Shown here one piece after another: positions 8,211-15,817 of a stretch of DNA of 24,534 nucleotides (positions are counted from its first letter, which is position 1; the number at the start of each line of letters is the position of its first letter). The translations under genes were made by a program, and so were the position numbers. The notes below the pieces were generated by a model. The model did no database searches, was not told the DNA's origin, and saw only the letters and a program-made list of their open reading frames with translations. This stretch comes from Gemella haemolysans. GTDB taxonomy: Bacteria > Bacillota > Bacilli > Staphylococcales > Gemellaceae. The DNA lies in contig NZ_CABFLN010000024.1 in the NCBI RefSeq assembly GCF_901873445.1, forward strand, positions 1 to 24,534, given 5' to 3'.

Positions 8211-8684
8211 ATGAACAATGTACTTGCAACCATGTGTTATATCGACAATGGGGATAGTTTTTTAATGTTAAGAAGAACAAAGAAAGAAAACGATATTCAT
8301 GAAGGACTAACAATAAGTGTCGGAGGCAAATTCGAAGTTGGAGAAAGTCCTGAAGATTGCGTTATTAGAGAAGTAAAAGAAGAAACAAATTTGGATATTA
8401 TTAATCCAAAGTTAAGAGGAATTATCACTTTCCCTAACTTCGATGGAGAAAAAGACTGGTATACTTACGTCTTTACAGCTCCAAATTATACAGGGACTCT
8501 CACTAAAGATTGCGATGAAGGAGATCTTGTTTGGGTTAAAAAATCTAAAATTCAAAATATTAACACTTGGGAAGGTGACTATATATTCCTTGATTGGTTA
8601 GTAAAAGAAAAACCCTTCTTTTCTGCTAAATTTAATTATAAAAATAAAAAATTCATTGATTACGACGTAACATTTTATGAATAA
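8211..8684 (+). CDS. mutX: 8-oxo-dGTP diphosphatase, MutX type
   Basis: NUDIX hydrolase, 157 aa, that closely resembles the streptococcal MutX as I recall it: LATMCYIDNGD near the start, WYTYVFTAP, TWEGDYIFLDWL and the KPFFSAKF tail. It would remove oxidised dGTP from the nucleotide pool and prevent A:T to C:G transversions. The NUDIX box GGKFEVGESPEDCVIREVKEETN is complete except that the usual Gly after EET is Asn. The frame is open back to a TTG at 8160, but that lies inside the terminator hairpin. The ATG at 8211 has AGGAG eight bases upstream and starts the conserved part, so I choose it. The thioesterase gene follows by 18 bases. Confidence 0.88.
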   Translation: MNNVLATMCYIDNGDSFLMLRRTKKENDIHEGLTISVGGKFEVGESPEDCVIREVKEETNLDIINPKLRGIITFPNFDGEKDWYTYVFTAPNYTGTLTKDCDEGDLVWVKKSKIQNINTWEGDYIFLDWLVKEKPFFSAKFNYKNKKFIDYDVTFYE

Positions 8685-8702
8685 ATAAGAGAGGTTAAAA
8701 TT

Positions 8703-9089
8703 ATGAAAATAGAGATTAATAAACAATTTAAACAAACTTATGTAGTATCAGAATTAAATACAGCTAAATATATGGGAAGCGGCGACTTAAATGTATTGGC
8801 TACTCCTAGCCTCGTTGCATTCATGGAAAATTCCGCTAAAACATTCTTAAATTCTTTCTTAACACAAGACTTAGGAAGTGTTGGGAGCAACATAAATATC
8901 AATCATCTTGCACCTACTCTCGTTAATAAAGAAATTACAATTCTAGGTGAAATTACAGAGATTATTAAAGATAAAATTATCATCTTTAATCTAGAGGCTT
9001 TCGAAGGGGAGAAAAAAATTGGAGATGCATCTCATACTAGAGTAATTATAAATAATGAGAAATTTATCAACAAATTGAATCAAGAATAA
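8703..9089 (+). CDS. FlK-type hotdog-fold acyl-CoA thioesterase
   Basis: 128 aa, a single hotdog domain. The residues fit the fluoroacetyl-CoA thioesterase (FlK) family: Thr34 in ATPSLVAFMEN, Glu42 in the same helix and His68 in NHLAPT, with the same spacing as Thr42/Glu50/His76 in FlK. The natural substrate in this organism is unknown; most family members outside Streptomyces have no known role, and fluoroacetate is unlikely. GAGAGG lies eight bases before the ATG. It is cotranscribed with mutX and ends before a strong bidirectional terminator. Confidence 0.85.
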   Translation: MKIEINKQFKQTYVVSELNTAKYMGSGDLNVLATPSLVAFMENSAKTFLNSFLTQDLGSVGSNININHLAPTLVNKEITILGEITEIIKDKIIIFNLEAFEGEKKIGDASHTRVIINNEKFINKLNQE

Positions 9090-9105
9090 TTTAAATATTA
9101 ATAAC

Positions 9106-9149
9106 AAAAAAAGAAAGAATGTACCCTAACAACCTTTCTTTCTTTTTTT
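9106..9149. terminator. Bidirectional terminator between the thioesterase gene and codY
   Basis: Twelve-base arms AAAAAAAGAAAG (9106-9117) and CTTTCTTTTTTT (9138-9149) pair perfectly, with two further A-T pairs inside. The A run on one side and T run on the other give a U tract in either direction. It lies between two convergent genes. Confidence 0.85.
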
Positions 9150-9162
9150 ACAATTTTACATT

Positions 9163-9945
9163 TTAAAATTCATTAGAAAACATTAATTCTAAGAAATATT
9201 CTTTCAGTACTTTAATATATGTACCTTTCATACCTAATGATTTAGATTCAATAATTCCAGCACTTTCTAATTTTCTTAAAGCATTAACAATCACTGATCT
9301 TGTAATTCCCACTCTATCAGCAATCTTACTAGCAATTAACAATCCTTCTGTGCCATCTAATTCTCTAAAGATATGTTCTATCGCTTCTTTTTCAGAGAAC
9401 GATAATGAATTTAGTGCCATATTAACCATATCTTTATCACGAGCTAAGTTTTTCTCTTTATCTTGTTTTTCATGTAAGATTTCAATTCCTACTACTGTAG
9501 AAGCATACTCAGCTAAAACTAAATCATCATCTTTAAAATCACTATCCATCCTCCCAATAACAAGTGTTCCTAAACGTTCTCCTCCCCCTCTAATCGGAAG
9601 AATTACAGTGTAACTATTACCTTCAAAACGTTCTTGCTCTTCTTCAGGAAAAATTGATAATGAATCTTGGAAAGGAATATTAACTTTTGTGGCATAAACT
9701 TTTAGTGTAGCATCTAAATATGCTTTGGGAACTTTTCTATCTTGAATTATTTTTTCCATACGTTCATTTGAATAATCAACAATTGAATCATATCCAAGAA
9801 TATTTCCCTCTGTATCAAGAATATATACTACCGAATCTAGAATTGGACTAAGGCGCATTGCCATAGCTTCAAAGTCTACGTTATCGTGACGTCCTTCTTG
9901 TAAAATTGTACTTATTTTTCTTGTTTTTTGTAATAAACTTGCCAT
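9163..9945 (-). CDS. codY: GTP- and branched-chain amino acid-sensing global regulator CodY
   Basis: CodY, 260 aa, full length. It represses amino acid uptake and synthesis, and other stationary-phase genes, when GTP and Ile/Leu/Val are plentiful. An N-terminal GAF domain (about 1-155) begins MASLLQKTRKISTILQ. A linker follows, then a winged-helix domain with IASKIADRVGITRSVIVNAL (204-223) containing the recognition helix. The ATG has AAGGAG seven bases upstream and the gene has its own promoter at 9978-10006. In Bacillus and Staphylococcus codY follows xerC-hslV-hslU; here it directly follows trmFO. I did not find a good CodY box in its own upstream region. Confidence 0.97.
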   Translation of the reverse strand: MASLLQKTRKISTILQEGRHDNVDFEAMAMRLSPILDSVVYILDTEGNILGYDSIVDYSNERMEKIIQDRKVPKAYLDATLKVYATKVNIPFQDSLSIFPEEEQERFEGNSYTVILPIRGGGERLGTLVIGRMDSDFKDDDLVLAEYASTVVGIEILHEKQDKEKNLARDKDMVNMALNSLSFSEKEAIEHIFRELDGTEGLLIASKIADRVGITRSVIVNALRKLESAGIIESKSLGMKGTYIKVLKEYFLELMFSNEF

Positions 9946-9977
9946 TAATTTTCTCCTTACAAAATACTTCCCTAGTT

Positions 9978-10006
9978 ATTATACCATTTATTTTAATAAA
10001 TTGTAA
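9978..10006 (-). promoter_or_regulatory. codY promoter
   Basis: Minus strand: -35 TTACAA (10001-10006), a 17-base spacer, and TATAAT (9978-9983) in the extended form TGGTATAAT. It is 32 bases before the codY ATG, so codY can be expressed apart from the trmFO transcript. Confidence 0.75.
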
Positions 10007-10024
10007 GACTTTTTAAAAATTAAT

Positions 10025-11329
10025 TTAATCAATTTTGAAATTTTCTAACATTTCAAGCGATCTTTTAGCATATCTTTCATATTTTTCCTTTTTATCTTTG
10101 ATTCTTTCAGGAAGTAGTTTGATGATACCAAAATTCGCATTCATCGGTTGGAAATTCTTACTTGTATTATCTACAATATAGTTTGCCATAGCACCTATCA
10201 TCGTCTCTGTAGGAAATATAATTTCTTTATTTTCAGTATTGTATAAAGCATTCAATGCTGCCACAATCCCTGAAGCTGCACTTTCTACATAACCTTCTAC
10301 ACCAGTCATTTGTCCAGCAAAATAAATATTTTTTTCTTCTTTTAATCTGTAAGTTTTTTCTAATAATTGTGGTGAATTTAAGTAAGTATTTCTGTGCATT
10401 ACTCCATAACGTACAATATTTGCATTTTCAAGACCAGGAATCATATTAATAATTCTCTTTTGTTCACCCCATTTAAGGTGAGTTTGGAATCCAACAATAT
10501 TGTATAGAGTCCCTTCACTGTTATCTTGACGCAATTGAACAACAGCATATGGACGTTTATCAGTTTTTGGATCTTCTAATCCTACTGGTTTCATCGGTCC
10601 AAATAATAGAGTTTTCTCTCCGCGTTTTGCCATTTCTTCAAAAGGCATACAACCTTCAAAGTAAATTTCTTTTTCAAATTCTTTTAACGGTGCAGCTTCT
10701 GCTATGATTAACTCATTATAAAAATTAGTAAATTCTTCTTTTGTCATTGGACAGTTTAAGTACGCTGCCTCACCTTTATCGTATCTTGATTTAAGATAAA
10801 CTTTTTCCATATCGATAGAATCTTTTTCAATGATTGGAGCTGCCGCATCATAGAAATATAGCCCATCTTGTTTAGTATAGTTTCTAATGTCTTGACTTAA
10901 GGCATCTGATGTAAGTGGTCCTGTTGCTACTATTACAGGTACGTCTCCTTTAGGAATTTGTGGTAGTTCTTCACCGATAACATTAATATTTGGATGATTT
11001 TTAATAGTTTCAGTAATCATTTCTGAGAATTTATCTCTATCTACAGCAAGTGCTCCACCCGCTGGTACTTGTGTTGCATCCGCACATTTAATAATGATTG
11101 AATCTAACATTCTCATCTCTTCTTTTAATAATCCAACAGCGTTAGTTATATTGTTAGCTCGTAGAGAGTTAGAACAAACTAACTCTCCAAAGTTTTGTGT
11201 TTTATGAGCTGGAGTCATTTTCTTAGGTCTCATCTCATAAAGATCAACCTTTACTCCACGTTTTGCAAGTTGCCAAGCAGCTTCACTTCCTGCTAGTCCT
11301 GCTCCAATTACAATTACTTTTTTTTCCAT
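10025..11329 (-). CDS. trmFO: Folate/FAD-dependent tRNA (uracil-54-C5) methyltransferase TrmFO
   Basis: TrmFO (formerly Gid), 434 aa. It makes m5U54 in the T-loop of tRNA using methylenetetrahydrofolate and FADH2. The dinucleotide-binding motif [13 protein letters not shown] is at residues 7-19, the catalytic Cys52 in [13 protein letters not shown] and Cys227 in [12 protein letters not shown], matching Cys53 and Cys226 of B. subtilis as I recall them. A C-terminal [13 protein letters not shown] motif binds FAD. The gene starts 20 bases after thiI, so it reads as the third member of a tRNA-modification run. The ribosome site is weak (AGTGAG). Confidence 0.97.
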   Translation of the reverse strand: MEKKVIVIGAGLAGSEAAWQLAKRGVKVDLYEMRPKKMTPAHKTQNFGELVCSNSLRANNITNAVGLLKEEMRMLDSIIIKCADATQVPAGGALAVDRDKFSEMITETIKNHPNINVIGEELPQIPKGDVPVIVATGPLTSDALSQDIRNYTKQDGLYFYDAAAPIIEKDSIDMEKVYLKSRYDKGEAAYLNCPMTKEEFTNFYNELIIAEAAPLKEFEKEIYFEGCMPFEEMAKRGEKTLLFGPMKPVGLEDPKTDKRPYAVVQLRQDNSEGTLYNIVGFQTHLKWGEQKRIINMIPGLENANIVRYGVMHRNTYLNSPQLLEKTYRLKEEKNIYFAGQMTGVEGYVESAASGIVAALNALYNTENKEIIFPTETMIGAMANYIVDNTSKNFQPMNANFGIIKLLPERIKDKKEKYERYAKRSLEMLENFKID

Positions 11330-11349
11330 TAATTATCTCACTTTCTATT

Positions 11350-12600
11350 TTATAATAAATCTGAAAAATCTTCTTTTTCTTCTTTTTTAACTTCTTGTTG
11401 TCTCATATCTTGAGTAATTACTCTACCATTTTTATCAAATAAATATGTTTGAACACTATCTAATGTCTCAGCTATTAAATCTGAGTAGTCATCACGTGCT
11501 TCATAAGATTTAATTTTTTCTAATCTTGGTTTTGTTTTTGGTGCCTTTGGTGTGAAAATTGTGCAACAATCTTCAAAAGGAAGATTAGAAATTTCTAATG
11601 TTTCAATTTCTTGAGCAATTTTAATAATATCTACCTTATCCATTGTCAATAACGGTCTTAATATCGGTAAGTTAGTTACCTCATTTATACAGTTCATCGA
11701 CTCTAGAGTTTGCGATGCTACCTGACCAAGAGATTCTCCTGTTGCAATAGCTAAACATCCTTCTTTTTTAGCTACTTCTTCTGCAATACGTAACATGAAT
11801 CTTCTTGTTGAAGTCATAGTATAATTCGATGGAACACGTTTAACAATCTCTGTTTGTAACTTAGTAAAGTTAACAACGTGTAATTTAATTTTCCCTACTA
11901 CTTGACTTAATTTAGTAGTTAAATCAAAAATCTTTTGTAATGCTTCTGCAGAAGTGAAAGGTGGTGATTGGAAATGGATCATTTCAACTTCTACACCTTT
12001 AACTTGAAGTGTATGTGCAGCCACTGGTGAGTCGATACCACCAGAAAGTAATAATAGAGCTTTTGAAGAAGTATTAACCGGGAAACCTCCCACTCCTTTT
12101 ATAAAATCAGTAAAAATAAATATTCCTTCACTACGAACTTCCACATTAATAACAAAATCTGGTTGTTTTACATTTACTTTTAGATTTTTGTAGTTTATTA
12201 ACACATGACTTCCAAATACATTATTTAATTCATTAGTGTTGTGAGGGAAGTTTTTATTTGGTCTTTTTGTTTGAATTTTAAATTTGTATTCTTTATCTAA
12301 CTTAGTTTCAAGCAGCTTATCGATAACCATCTTAGCTTCTTCAACATCTAATCCCGCTCTTAATACAGGTGAAAAATTATGAATACCTGGTACTCTTTTT
12401 AATCTTTCCATAATTTCATATACATCTTCATTATGATCTAAATGAATGTACATTCTATCTCTTTTTGTTTGTACGTGAAAACCAGTTAAACCTTGTAAAT
12501 TATACCTAATATTTTTTGTAAGTTTTTTTAGAAATTCATTTCTATTCCCAGATTTTAGAGTAAGTTCTCCGTATCTTACTATAATATGACTAAATTCCAC
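11350..12600 (-). CDS. thiI: tRNA 4-thiouridine synthetase ThiI (no rhodanese domain)
   Basis: ThiI, 416 aa. It makes s4U8 in tRNA and in many bacteria also supplies sulfur for the thiamine thiazole. Order: N-terminal ferredoxin-like and THUMP domains (about 1-165), then a PP-loop ATPase with LLLLSGGIDSPVA (about 183-195), ending with CCTIFTPKAPKTKP. The C-terminal rhodanese domain of E. coli ThiI is absent, as in Bacillus, so sulfur must come straight from a cysteine desulfurase. I start at GTG 12600, not TTG 12606: GAGG lies nine bases upstream, and the protein then begins exactly as long before the RYGE motif as the B. subtilis protein does. It overlaps the end of the desulfurase gene. Confidence 0.93.
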   Translation of the reverse strand: MEFSHIIVRYGELTLKSGNRNEFLKKLTKNIRYNLQGLTGFHVQTKRDRMYIHLDHNEDVYEIMERLKRVPGIHNFSPVLRAGLDVEEAKMVIDKLLETKLDKEYKFKIQTKRPNKNFPHNTNELNNVFGSHVLINYKNLKVNVKQPDFVINVEVRSEGIFIFTDFIKGVGGFPVNTSSKALLLLSGGIDSPVAAHTLQVKGVEVEMIHFQSPPFTSAEALQKIFDLTTKLSQVVGKIKLHVVNFTKLQTEIVKRVPSNYTMTSTRRFMLRIAEEVAKKEGCLAIATGESLGQVASQTLESMNCINEVTNLPILRPLLTMDKVDIIKIAQEIETLEISNLPFEDCCTIFTPKAPKTKPRLEKIKSYEARDDYSDLIAETLDSVQTYLFDKNGRVITQDMRQQEVKKEEKEDFSDLL

Positions 12601-13741
12601 TTTCAATTACCTCTTTAAATTTTTTATTGTACTCATCTATTAATACTTCAATAAATGTTTCAACTTCTTTTCTTGTAGTTTCATATGAGAAACTAACTCG
12701 GATACTACCTTCTATATTTTCCTTAGACAATCCTCTCGCATACAATGCCTCATTTAGATGAAATGTTTTTGAAGAACAAGCACTTGTAGTAGAAACCATA
12801 ATACCTCTATCATTCAAGGCATTAACAATTGCTTCTCCTTTAATCTTTGGCAGACTAATATTAATAATTGAATCTACATACTTTTCACTAGCAGGTGAAT
12901 TAATAACAATATGTTCATATTTAGAAAACTCGTCTATAATTCTATTTTTCAAGTCTCTATGATTTTTTTTCACAATATTAATTCTTTCATGTGATAAGCG
13001 AAGTGCTTTTGCTAAACTTACAGCTGCAGCTACATTTACTGTTCCACTTCTTAACCCGTCTTCTTGGCCTCCACCGAAGGTAATATTGTGAACCGTTCTT
13101 CTAGATTTTAAATATAGAATCCCAATACCTTTTAGACCATGAAATTTATGCGCAGATATAGAATAACTATCAACTTTTAAAAGATTAATAGGATTTTTTA
13201 ATACTCCTTGCACTCCATCAACATGAAAATGAACTTTAGGATAATCTTTTAAGATTTCTACTATTTCTTCTATCGGCTGAATTGCTCCAAAGATATTATT
13301 AACTTGCATAACACTTAATAAAATAGTTTCTTTTGTTAATAATGACTTCAAATGATTTAAATCTATAAAACCATATTCATCAACATTAACATAGTCTAAT
13401 ATAAAACCACGTTTCTCTAGTTCTCTAAACGTTTCTAAAACTGACGGATGTTCAATCTTAGAAACAATAATTCTATTTCCAAAATCTTTTTTATGTTCAA
13501 CACTTCCCAGTAATGCTATATTATTACTCTCTGTTGCACAAGAAGTAAAAAAAATACTATCTACTCCTACACCAAGAATAGATGCTACTTGAGTTCTTGC
13601 CGCAGAAAGAAGTTTATTCGCTGTTTTCCCGTATTTATTAATACTAGCTGGATTTCCAAAATAAGAATTATTAACTTCAACAAATGTATCTAGTACCTCT
13701 TTATACGGTTTAGTCGTAGCACAATTATCTAAATATATCAT
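12590..13741 (-). CDS. nifZ: Cysteine desulfurase, NifZ-type partner of ThiI
   Basis: Class V aminotransferase-fold cysteine desulfurase, 383 aa. It makes alanine and a cysteine persulfide from cysteine with PLP. PLP Lys199 lies in SISAHKFHG, His98 in IEHPSVLETF, and the persulfide Cys322 in the short STTSACSS loop. The gene overlaps thiI by about a dozen bases, which gives translational coupling. In B. subtilis the desulfurase NifZ next to thiI hands sulfur to ThiI, and I infer the same here. A general Fe-S supplier (IscS/SufS-like) is less likely given the pairing. A sigma-A promoter lies 70 bases upstream. Confidence 0.92.
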   Translation of the reverse strand: MIYLDNCATTKPYKEVLDTFVEVNNSYFGNPASINKYGKTANKLLSAARTQVASILGVGVDSIFFTSCATESNNIALLGSVEHKKDFGNRIIVSKIEHPSVLETFRELEKRGFILDYVNVDEYGFIDLNHLKSLLTKETILLSVMQVNNIFGAIQPIEEIVEILKDYPKVHFHVDGVQGVLKNPINLLKVDSYSISAHKFHGLKGIGILYLKSRRTVHNITFGGGQEDGLRSGTVNVAAAVSLAKALRLSHERINIVKKNHRDLKNRIIDEFSKYEHIVINSPASEKYVDSIINISLPKIKGEAIVNALNDRGIMVSTTSACSSKTFHLNEALYARGLSKENIEGSIRVSFSYETTRKEVETFIEVLIDEYNKKFKEVIESGI

Positions 13742-13810
13742 ACTATCTACCTTTCTTCTTTAATAATTAACTGTTTATATCAAAAATAAACATAATTTAA
13801 ACCACTATAA

Positions 13811-13839
13811 AGTATATAATAAAATCAATTATTTATCAA
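13811..13839 (-). promoter_or_regulatory. Promoter of nifZ-thiI-trmFO
   Basis: Minus strand: -35 TTGATA (13834-13839), exactly 17 bases, and -10 TATACT (13811-13816). The predicted leader is about 60 bases. Nothing else stands out in the rest of the 223-base gap apart from the terminator at its right end. Confidence 0.7.
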
Positions 13840-13903
13840 TTAAACAGGATATATTTAATATATCTACATTCATAAATTAATCCTAGAGTTTTAAAAGTAT
13901 AAG

Positions 13904-13950
13904 AGGAGCCTCTCAAAAATATGAAATTTTCATATTAGTGAGAAACTCCT
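13904..13950 (-). terminator. Two-tier terminator of cmk-plsC-thioesterase
   Basis: Outer arms AGGAG/CTCCT and TCTCA/TGAGA, separated by two-base internal loops, enclose a second nearly perfect palindrome (ATATGAAA/TTTCATAT). It starts 14 bases after the stop of the minus-strand gene; the tract after it on that strand is T-rich (TCTTATACTTTT). The architecture resembles the hairpin at 18561-18616. Confidence 0.7.
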
Positions 13951-13964
13951 TTAATTATTTATGG

Positions 13965-14396
13965 TTACTCTTTATATTCATTTGCTACAACATCTTTAAG
14001 AATTTGATCCCATTTTGGTAAATTTCTATCTATTCTTATAGCACGATCACTATCTGTTCCTAGAATATTGTGAGAACTTGAAGCGATAATAACTACTTCT
14101 CCATCCACAAAAAATTCATAAGAAAAAATCGTTTTAATTCCACTATGTTTTTCAATCCATGCTTTTATAAAAATATCTTGACTATTATATCTTATATTAG
14201 ATCTTATCGAATACTTAACATCTATATCAGCATAATATAAATTATAGTTGATTAATGAATCTATATCTATACCTAAGCCGTTTAAATAATACTTCTTAGC
14301 AAGATTCATCCATTCGTAAACATATTTATTATCTAAAAAACCAGCTTGATTGAAAAATTTTTTTTCTAATTTAAATTTAATCGTTTTTTCGTACAC
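13965..14396 (-). CDS. Hotdog-fold thioesterase-like protein (4HBT/FadM-like)
   Basis: 143 aa, a single hotdog domain of the acyl-CoA thioesterase/4HBT kind: NQAGFLDNKYVYEWMNLAKKYYL near residues 16-38 is the long central helix region, and IFIKAWIEKHSGIKTIFSYEF gives the following strands. The usual D-x-x-G-H that starts the helix reads N-Q-A-G-F, so the common catalytic Asp is Asn. It may be a divergent thioesterase or an acyl-binding protein. The start is GTG at 14396, one base past the plsC stop, with AAAGGAG inside the plsC end. Co-expression with plsC suggests a link to acyl chains. The specific substrate is unknown. Confidence 0.7.
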   Translation of the reverse strand: MYEKTIKFKLEKKFFNQAGFLDNKYVYEWMNLAKKYYLNGLGIDIDSLINYNLYYADIDVKYSIRSNIRYNSQDIFIKAWIEKHSGIKTIFSYEFFVDGEVVIIASSSHNILGTDSDRAIRIDRNLPKWDQILKDVVANEYKE

Positions 14397-14397
14397 T

Positions 14398-14985
14398 TTA
14401 CTTCTCCTTTACAATCAATTCTGAAATTTTTTCCATTAAAATAGCAGTAATCTCGTCATGAGTTTTACCTTCTTCTTTTAAAGAAGCAGCATCTATCTCA
14501 TCACCAATTACTATCTTAATACTAGAAAAAATTCTAAAATTTTTATTTGGGATAATAGCAAATGGAATAATTTTTGTTTTTGCTCTCGTAGCGATAAATG
14601 ACGCTCCGTTATGAGATTGACCAAGGTCTAAATCTTTTGAATGAGAACGAGTACCTTCAGGAAAAATCCCTATAACTTCTCCTTCTTTAAGTAATTTAAT
14701 ACTGTTATTTATCGCTGTTCTATCAAATGTGCCTCTTTTTATAGGAATTGCTCCTGTCGCTTCTAAAGCTTGTTTAACAAAAACTATTTTAAACAATTCT
14801 TCTTTAGCTATGAAGCGGATATTTTTCTCGAAAAAAGCTGGGAATAATAATGGATCATGATTACTCAGGTGATTCCCTGAGATTACTACACCTTTAGCAT
14901 TTTCTATTTTTTCTTTATTAACAATCGTAACTTTATAAAATGTTTTATAAAATAAACTTAATAATATTCTTACAAAATTATACAT
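14398..14985 (-). CDS. plsC: 1-acyl-sn-glycerol-3-phosphate acyltransferase PlsC
   Basis: 195 aa. It acylates lysophosphatidic acid to phosphatidic acid at the membrane. The HX4D catalytic motif is NHLSNHDPL with His39 and Asp44; the acceptor-binding motif is FPEGTRS at 108-114. A hydrophobic N-terminal segment (about 3-17) can anchor it. AGGAG lies six bases before the ATG. It follows cmk by 19 bases; a cmk-plsC pair is common in low-GC Gram-positives. Confidence 0.92.
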   Translation of the reverse strand: MYNFVRILLSLFYKTFYKVTIVNKEKIENAKGVVISGNHLSNHDPLLFPAFFEKNIRFIAKEELFKIVFVKQALEATGAIPIKRGTFDRTAINNSIKLLKEGEVIGIFPEGTRSHSKDLDLGQSHNGASFIATRAKTKIIPFAIIPNKNFRIFSSIKIVIGDEIDAASLKEEGKTHDEITAILMEKISELIVKEK

Positions 14986-15004
14986 GCTACACTCCTATTT
15001 AATT

Positions 15005-15679
15005 TTATCTTTCTACAGCTTTCACTAGTTCAGTCATTTTATCAACAACTTCGTCAATAGTCATAGAAGTCGTGTCTACTAACGTTGCAGAATCAACTTT
15101 TACTAGTGGAGCAATATCTCTATTTTCATCTTGCCAATCTCTAGCTTTAATATCTTCCTTAACTTTTTCAAAATCAACATTTTCTAGACCTTGACGTTCA
15201 AAATCCAATACCCTTCTTCTTGCTCTTTCTTCAACAGATGCTGTTAAAAATATTTTAACATCTGCATTAGGTAGGACAACTGAAGCAATATCACGTCCAT
15301 CCATAATAATATTATTAGTATGAGCTAGATTTCTTTGAGTATCAATTAGGAATTCTCTTACTGCAGGAGATTTAGCGAATAATGAAGTATACTTACTAAC
15401 TTCTGCAGTACGTATTTTATCACTAACTTCCACATCATTTACATATACATATTGAACTCCATCAACATATTCTACTCTAAAATCTAAATCTTCAAGTAAT
15501 TCTTTAATTTTATCTTCTTCCAATTCTTTTAGATCATTAGATAGAAAATTATACGTTAATGCACGATACATAGCACCAGTATCAACATAGTTAAATCCTA
15601 GTTTTTCAGCTACCATTTTTGTTATCGTACTTTTTCCAGATCCTGCTGGCCCATCTACAGCCACTGATACATATTTCAT
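15005..15679 (-). CDS. cmk: Cytidylate kinase
   Basis: 224 aa. It phosphorylates CMP and dCMP, recycling the CMP released by phospholipid and wall-polymer synthesis. The P-loop GPAGSGKST is at residues 10-18, then YVDTGAMYRALTY and MDGRDIASVVLPNA, both diagnostic of the family. The frame extends to a TTG at 15697, but the ATG at 15679 has GAGAGG six bases upstream and yields the standard MKYVSVAVDGPAGSGK start. It is the first gene of an operon with plsC and the hotdog protein. An extended -10 promoter lies 34 bases upstream. Confidence 0.95.
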   Translation of the reverse strand: MKYVSVAVDGPAGSGKSTITKMVAEKLGFNYVDTGAMYRALTYNFLSNDLKELEEDKIKELLEDLDFRVEYVDGVQYVYVNDVEVSDKIRTAEVSKYTSLFAKSPAVREFLIDTQRNLAHTNNIIMDGRDIASVVLPNADVKIFLTASVEERARRRVLDFERQGLENVDFEKVKEDIKARDWQDENRDIAPLVKVDSATLVDTTSMTIDEVVDKMTELVKAVER

Positions 15680-15712
15680 TATATACCTCTCAGACAAATT
15701 TTTTCAATATAC

Positions 15713-15721
15713 ATTATAGCA
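15713..15721 (-). promoter_or_regulatory. Extended -10 promoter of cmk
   Basis: Minus-strand TGCTATAAT with no recognisable -35 at 17 bases. Near it are two direct copies of AATTTTTTCAA-Y-AT (about 15697 and 15761) of unknown meaning. Confidence 0.55.
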
Positions 15722-15817
15722 CAGACTTGCTTTTAACACTACATTTATACGAAAAAAAATTTTTTCAACATCAATTAAACTCAATCTATAAATTTAACAA
15801 GATGTAACTCTATAATT

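Noticed and set aside
12601..12606. TTG at 12606 as the thiI start
   Set aside because: It is only three bases from GAGG, while GTG at 12600 has good spacing and gives the standard ThiI N-terminus.
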